From assembly GCA_949948775.1 (NCBI GenBank), contig CATLHC010000005.1:1-56340 (forward strand): DNA of 56,340 bases, in the 5' to 3' direction. The first letter of the stretch is position 1. Each line of letters opens with the position of its first letter. Source of the DNA: an uncultured Oscillospiraceae bacterium (GTDB lineage: Bacteria; Bacillota; Clostridia; Oscillospirales; Oscillospiraceae). This document shows positions 53,140-56,340 of the stretch, piece after piece. The notes beneath the pieces were generated by a model. It was not told the origin of the DNA. It saw only the letters and a program-made list of their open reading frames with translations, and searched no databases. Made by a program: the position numbers and the translations under genes.

Positions 53140-54186
53140 ATGAAAGTTGTTGTTTTGGCCGGCGGGCTCAGCCCCGAGCGCAACGTGTCCCTGTCCAGCG
53201 GCTGCAAGGTGTGCGCCGCTTTGCGGGAGCGGGGCCACGAGGCCGCGCTGATTGATATGTATCTGGGGACTCAGGGGGACCCCAAGGCCCTGTTTTCCGC
53301 CCCCATTCCGGAAGAGCTGACGAAAATCGGCCGTCAGGCCCCGGATCTGGCGGCGGTGAAGGCGTCCCGGACGGCCGGGGGAGAAAGCCAGTTCGGTCCC
53401 GGCGTGCTGGAGGTCTGCCGCATGGCGGACGTGGTGTTTTTGGGCCTCCACGGCACCTGCGGGGAGGACGGTCGGGTCCAGGCCGCCTTTGACCTCATGG
53501 GCATCCCATACACCGGGGCGGGCTATCTGGGCAGCGCCATCGCTATGGACAAGGACCTGACCAAGCGGCTGGTGGCCCCCTTGGGCGTGCTCACCCCCAA
53601 ATGGGAGTTGGTGCGGTACCGGTTGGAAGATATCCCCGCCCTCACCCAGCGGCTGGAGCTTCCCTGCGTGGTGAAGCCCTGCGCCTCCGGGTCGTCCATC
53701 GGCGTGTCCATCGTCCACGACCGCGGGACCCTCTCCGCCGCCCTCACCCAGTGCCTGGACTTCGGCGGCGTGTGCGTGGTGGAACAGTACATAGCCGGTC
53801 GGGAGATCCAGGTGGGCATTTTGGAGGACCGGGCCCTGCCCTCCATCGAGATCATCCCCAAGTCCGGCTTTTACGACTATGAGAACAAGTACCAGCCTGG
53901 GGCGGCGGAGGAGATCACCCCCGCCCCCATCCCGGCGGAGTGGGAAAAGCGGCTGGGGGAGGCGGCCCTGACGGTGTTCCACGCCTTGGGCCTGTCGGTG
54001 TACTCCCGGGCGGACTTCATCGTCGCCCAGGACGGTACCCCCTGGTTTTTGGAGATCAACACCCTGCCCGGCATGACCCCCACCAGCCTGCTGCCTCAGG
54101 AGGCGGCGGCGGTGGGCATCGGCTATGGCCAGCTGTGCGAAACGATCATTGAGGCTTCCCTGGCCGCCCGGCGCGCCGGGAACTAA
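53140..54186 (+). CDS. ddl: D-alanine--D-alanine ligase
   Basis: A 348-residue ATP-grasp enzyme making the D-Ala-D-Ala end of peptidoglycan stem peptides. N-terminal AGGLSPERNVSLSSG, catalytic Ser region LGLHGTCGEDGRVQ, ATP site CVVKPCASGSSIGVS, omega-loop SGFYDYENKYQPGAAE with the Tyr typical of D-Ala-D-Ala (not D-lactate) ligases, and metal motif FLEINTLPGMTPTSLLPQ. RBS GAGGAG. Followed by murF, the enzyme that uses its product. Confidence 0.95.
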   Translation: MKVVVLAGGLSPERNVSLSSGCKVCAALRERGHEAALIDMYLGTQGDPKALFSAPIPEELTKIGRQAPDLAAVKASRTAGGESQFGPGVLEVCRMADVVFLGLHGTCGEDGRVQAAFDLMGIPYTGAGYLGSAIAMDKDLTKRLVAPLGVLTPKWELVRYRLEDIPALTQRLELPCVVKPCASGSSIGVSIVHDRGTLSAALTQCLDFGGVCVVEQYIAGREIQVGILEDRALPSIEIIPKSGFYDYENKYQPGAAEEITPAPIPAEWEKRLGEAALTVFHALGLSVYSRADFIVAQDGTPWFLEINTLPGMTPTSLLPQEAAAVGIGYGQLCETIIEASLAARRAGN

Positions 54187-54225
54187 TCCAAAAAGAGAGA
54201 GATTCAGGAGAGGAGCGCCATCATT

Positions 54226-55617
54226 ATGGAGGCACTGACACTGAGACAGCTGCTGGAGGCGGTAAACGGCACCCTGCTGGGCGGCTTTGACGATCTGGAC
54301 GCCGCCGCCCTGGACGTGAGCACCGACAGCCGGAGCATCACCCCCGGCTGCCTGTTCATTCCTCTGGAGGGGGAGCGGTTCGACGGCCACTCCTTCATCA
54401 ATTCCGCCCTGGAGGCGGGGGCGGCGGGCTGCCTCACCGCCCGGGAGCGGGAGAGCTACCTGCCGGGCAAATTCTACATCAAAGTGCGCTCCACCCAGCG
54501 GGCTTTGTGGGAGCTGGCCCGGTACTACAAAAAGCTGTTCCCCATCCCCTTCATCGCCATCACCGGCTCGGTGGGCAAGACCACCACCAAGGACATGGTG
54601 GCCGCCGTCCTGGGGGCGAAATTCCGGGTCCACAAGACGGAGGGCAACTTCAACAACGACATCGGCGTGCCCCTCACCCTGCTCAAGCTGGAGCGGCAGC
54701 ACCAGGTATGCGTGGTGGAGATGGGCATGGACCACGCCGGGGAGATCGACTACCTGGGCAGGCTGGTGGAGCCGGACATGGCCCTTATCACCAACATCGG
54801 CGACGCCCACATCGAGAACCTGGGCAGCCGGGAGAACATCTTCAAGGCCAAGTGCGAGATCTTCCCCCACCTGAAAAATGACGGTCTGGCGGTGCTCAAT
54901 GGAGACGACCCACTGCTGGTCACCCTGAGGGGCACGCTGCCCCAGCGCACGGTGCTTGTGGGGGGCGGTCGGGGGCTGGATTACACCGCCCGTGACCTGA
55001 ACAGCGACGGCGCGGGACATCTCAGCTGCCGCGTTAAGACCCCGCAAAGCCAGTTTGAGGCGGATATACCCGCACTGGGCAGCCATATGATCTACCCCAC
55101 CCTTATGGCGGCCGCCGTGGGGGAGGCGCTGGGCATGGCCCCCGACGAGATTGTCCGGGGCATCGGGGCCTTCCTGCCCACCAAAATGCGGATGAACATC
55201 ATTCGCTGTAAGGGCGACATTGTAATCTTAAACGACGCCTATAACGCCAATCCCCAGTCCATGCGGGCGGCGGCGGCAGTGCTGGGCGACGCGGGCCAAA
55301 AGCGCCGGAAGGTGGCCGTGGTGGGCGACATGAAGGAGCTTGGCCCCGGCTCCGAGCAGTTCCACCGGGCAGTGGGCGGCTACTTCGCCCAGTCCGGCGC
55401 CGACCGGCTCATTGCCGTAGGCGACCTGGCCCGGTTCATAGCCGAGGGCGCCAAAGACGCAGGGTTGGAGCAGGCAGACTATTTCCCCACCCTGGACGCG
55501 GCCAAAAACGCCCTGTCAAGAGAGCTTCGCGCGGGGGTCACTATCTTGGTGAAAGCCTCCCGCTCTATGGCATTCGAAAAGATTGTAGATTTCCTCTTGG
55601 CCAATGTGCCGGAGTGA
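54226..55617 (+). CDS. murF: UDP-N-acetylmuramoyl-tripeptide--D-alanyl-D-alanine ligase
   Basis: A 463-residue Mur ligase that adds D-Ala-D-Ala to the UDP-MurNAc-tripeptide in the cytosol. N-terminal domain with STDSRSITPGCLFIPLEGER, ATP loop ITGSVGKTTTKDMV near residue 115, VVEMGMDHAGEIDYL, central NIGDAHIENLGS, and C-terminal LNDAYNANPQSMRAAAAVL. All motifs are intact; the length is standard. The start follows AGGAGAGGAG, 39 nt after ddl. Confidence 0.97.
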   Translation: MEALTLRQLLEAVNGTLLGGFDDLDAAALDVSTDSRSITPGCLFIPLEGERFDGHSFINSALEAGAAGCLTARERESYLPGKFYIKVRSTQRALWELARYYKKLFPIPFIAITGSVGKTTTKDMVAAVLGAKFRVHKTEGNFNNDIGVPLTLLKLERQHQVCVVEMGMDHAGEIDYLGRLVEPDMALITNIGDAHIENLGSRENIFKAKCEIFPHLKNDGLAVLNGDDPLLVTLRGTLPQRTVLVGGGRGLDYTARDLNSDGAGHLSCRVKTPQSQFEADIPALGSHMIYPTLMAAAVGEALGMAPDEIVRGIGAFLPTKMRMNIIRCKGDIVILNDAYNANPQSMRAAAAVLGDAGQKRRKVAVVGDMKELGPGSEQFHRAVGGYFAQSGADRLIAVGDLARFIAEGAKDAGLEQADYFPTLDAAKNALSRELRAGVTILVKASRSMAFEKIVDFLLANVPE

Positions 55618-55710
55618 CGCCCTGTAGGGGGCGGACAATGTGCGCCGCTGCAACCTCTCCAGGAACATCGTGCGGTTGAACCAGGCTTGATTTAAGGAGA
55701 ACATTTACCC

Positions 55711-56340
55711 ATGATCGACATACAGCTGACCGGCCTTGTCAAAGAGTTTGAGGTCGGCAAACGAATCTTAGACGGCTTCTCCCTCCAAATCGAGGAGGGG
55801 GAGCGGGTGGGCCTGCTGGGCCGCAACGGCGCGGGTAAGACCACCATCTTCCGCATGATGACGGGACAGGTCCACCCGGACGAGGGGACCATCGCCATCG
55901 CCCCGGGCAAGCGGCTGGGGCTCATCTCCCAGATCCCCGTCTACCCCCAGGGCTACACCGTCCGGGACGTGCTGGACACCGCCTTCGCCCCCCTCCACGC
56001 CATGGAGGAGGAGCTGGCCCAGCTCACCGCCCAAATGGCCCAGGGGGAGGACCCGGCGGTGATGGCCCGGTACGACAAGCTCACCGCCGCCTTCGAGCTG
56101 GGGGGCGGCTACGACACCGAGACGCGGCTCAATAAAGTCTGCAACGGCCTTGGCATCGGGGCGGATATGCGCTCCCGGCCCTTTGACGCCCTGTCCGGCG
56201 GGGAAAAGACCCGCATCAACCTGGCAAGGCTCATTTTGGAGGATACCGACATCCTCCTGCTGGACGAGCCCACAAACCACCTGGATCTGAACGCCACCGA
56301 ATGGCTGGAAGGCTACCTGGAGCGGTTCAAGGGCACGGTG
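55711..56340 (+). CDS. ABC-F family ATPase (3' end cut by window)
   Basis: The first 210 residues of a soluble double-ABC protein. Walker A GLLGRNGAGKTTIF, arm region with PQGYTVRDVLDTAFAPLHAM, signature DALSGGEKTRINLARLIL and Walker B ILLLDEPTNHLDLNATEWLE are typical of ABC-F proteins, which act on the ribosome in translation control or antibiotic protection; there are no membrane parts. The ATG at 55711 follows AAGGAG. The subtype cannot be set because the linker and second domain lie outside. Confidence 0.9.
   Translation, partial: MIDIQLTGLVKEFEVGKRILDGFSLQIEEGERVGLLGRNGAGKTTIFRMMTGQVHPDEGTIAIAPGKRLGLISQIPVYPQGYTVRDVLDTAFAPLHAMEEELAQLTAQMAQGEDPAVMARYDKLTAAFELGGGYDTETRLNKVCNGLGIGADMRSRPFDALSGGEKTRINLARLILEDTDILLLDEPTNHLDLNATEWLEGYLERFKGTV

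Noticed and set aside
53092..55086. 664-codon minus-strand open frame opposite ddl and murF
   Set aside because: Antisense shadow; low-complexity product and no start signals.

Overview
The window is a piece of chromosome from a GC-rich, low-complexity-free member of the Clostridia. The gene content (type-2 argC with argJ, uridine phosphorylase, RibU under an FMN riboswitch, CotF-like coat proteins, DUF421/DUF4363 pair, acyl-CoA dehydratase activase-type proteins, DUF4358 and SGNH lipoproteins) and the strong GGAGG ribosome binding sites suggest an Oscillospiraceae-type gut anaerobe (Flavonifractor/Lawsonibacter/Oscillibacter-like). This assignment is inference; no rRNA is present. I see no prophage, insertion sequence, transposase or CRISPR array, so this is mostly ordinary core genome with a few accessory modules.

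Layout. 1-6 kb: a truncated MFS transporter with a NagD-like HAD phosphatase, an FMN-riboswitch-controlled riboflavin ECF S component, a SLOG-fold protein, a 59-residue membrane peptide, exodeoxyribonuclease III and a GT-C-type membrane glycosyltransferase. 6-15 kb (plus strand): asnB; then an operon with a 980-residue double activase, a GNAT protein, a separate HgdB-like protein and a DIP1984 protein; directly behind it lies a 222-nt structured non-coding RNA candidate with a tRNA-like T-arm and its own terminator, then another GNAT gene and a small Cys-rich protein. 15-20 kb (minus): uridine phosphorylase, small membrane and lipoproteins, a YozG-like regulator with DUF2975, a CPBP protease and a sirtuin.

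20-28.7 kb is a nearly complete arginine operon read on the minus strand in the order argG-argH-PAS-argC-argJ-argB-argD-argF. Acetyl groups are recycled by ArgJ, so no argE is expected. carAB, which makes the carbamoyl phosphate for ArgF, lies at 47.4-51.7 kb. argG is divergent from iscS-iscU, with ArgR-like boxes in between.

30-40 kb: a P-type cation ATPase; a two-component system with a BcrAB-like ABC transporter and three tiny membrane peptides; two CotF-like coat genes; and an ATP-grasp enzyme with two serine esterases. 41-47 kb: tRNA-Thr(CGT), a DUF4358 lipoprotein and an SGNH lipoprotein, an ECF sigma factor with its membrane-anchored partner, guaA and two small unknowns. 51.9-56.3 kb (plus): DUF421-DUF4363, ddl, murF and a truncated ABC-F ATPase.

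The best candidates for something new are the structured RNA at 13.64-13.86 kb, the split activase/dehydratase locus next to it, the CHPP-type PAS protein inside the arginine operon, the membrane peptides in the two-component/ABC locus, and the ATP-grasp/twin-esterase cluster. A hairpin repeat rich in T and A tracts recurs four times next to stop codons.
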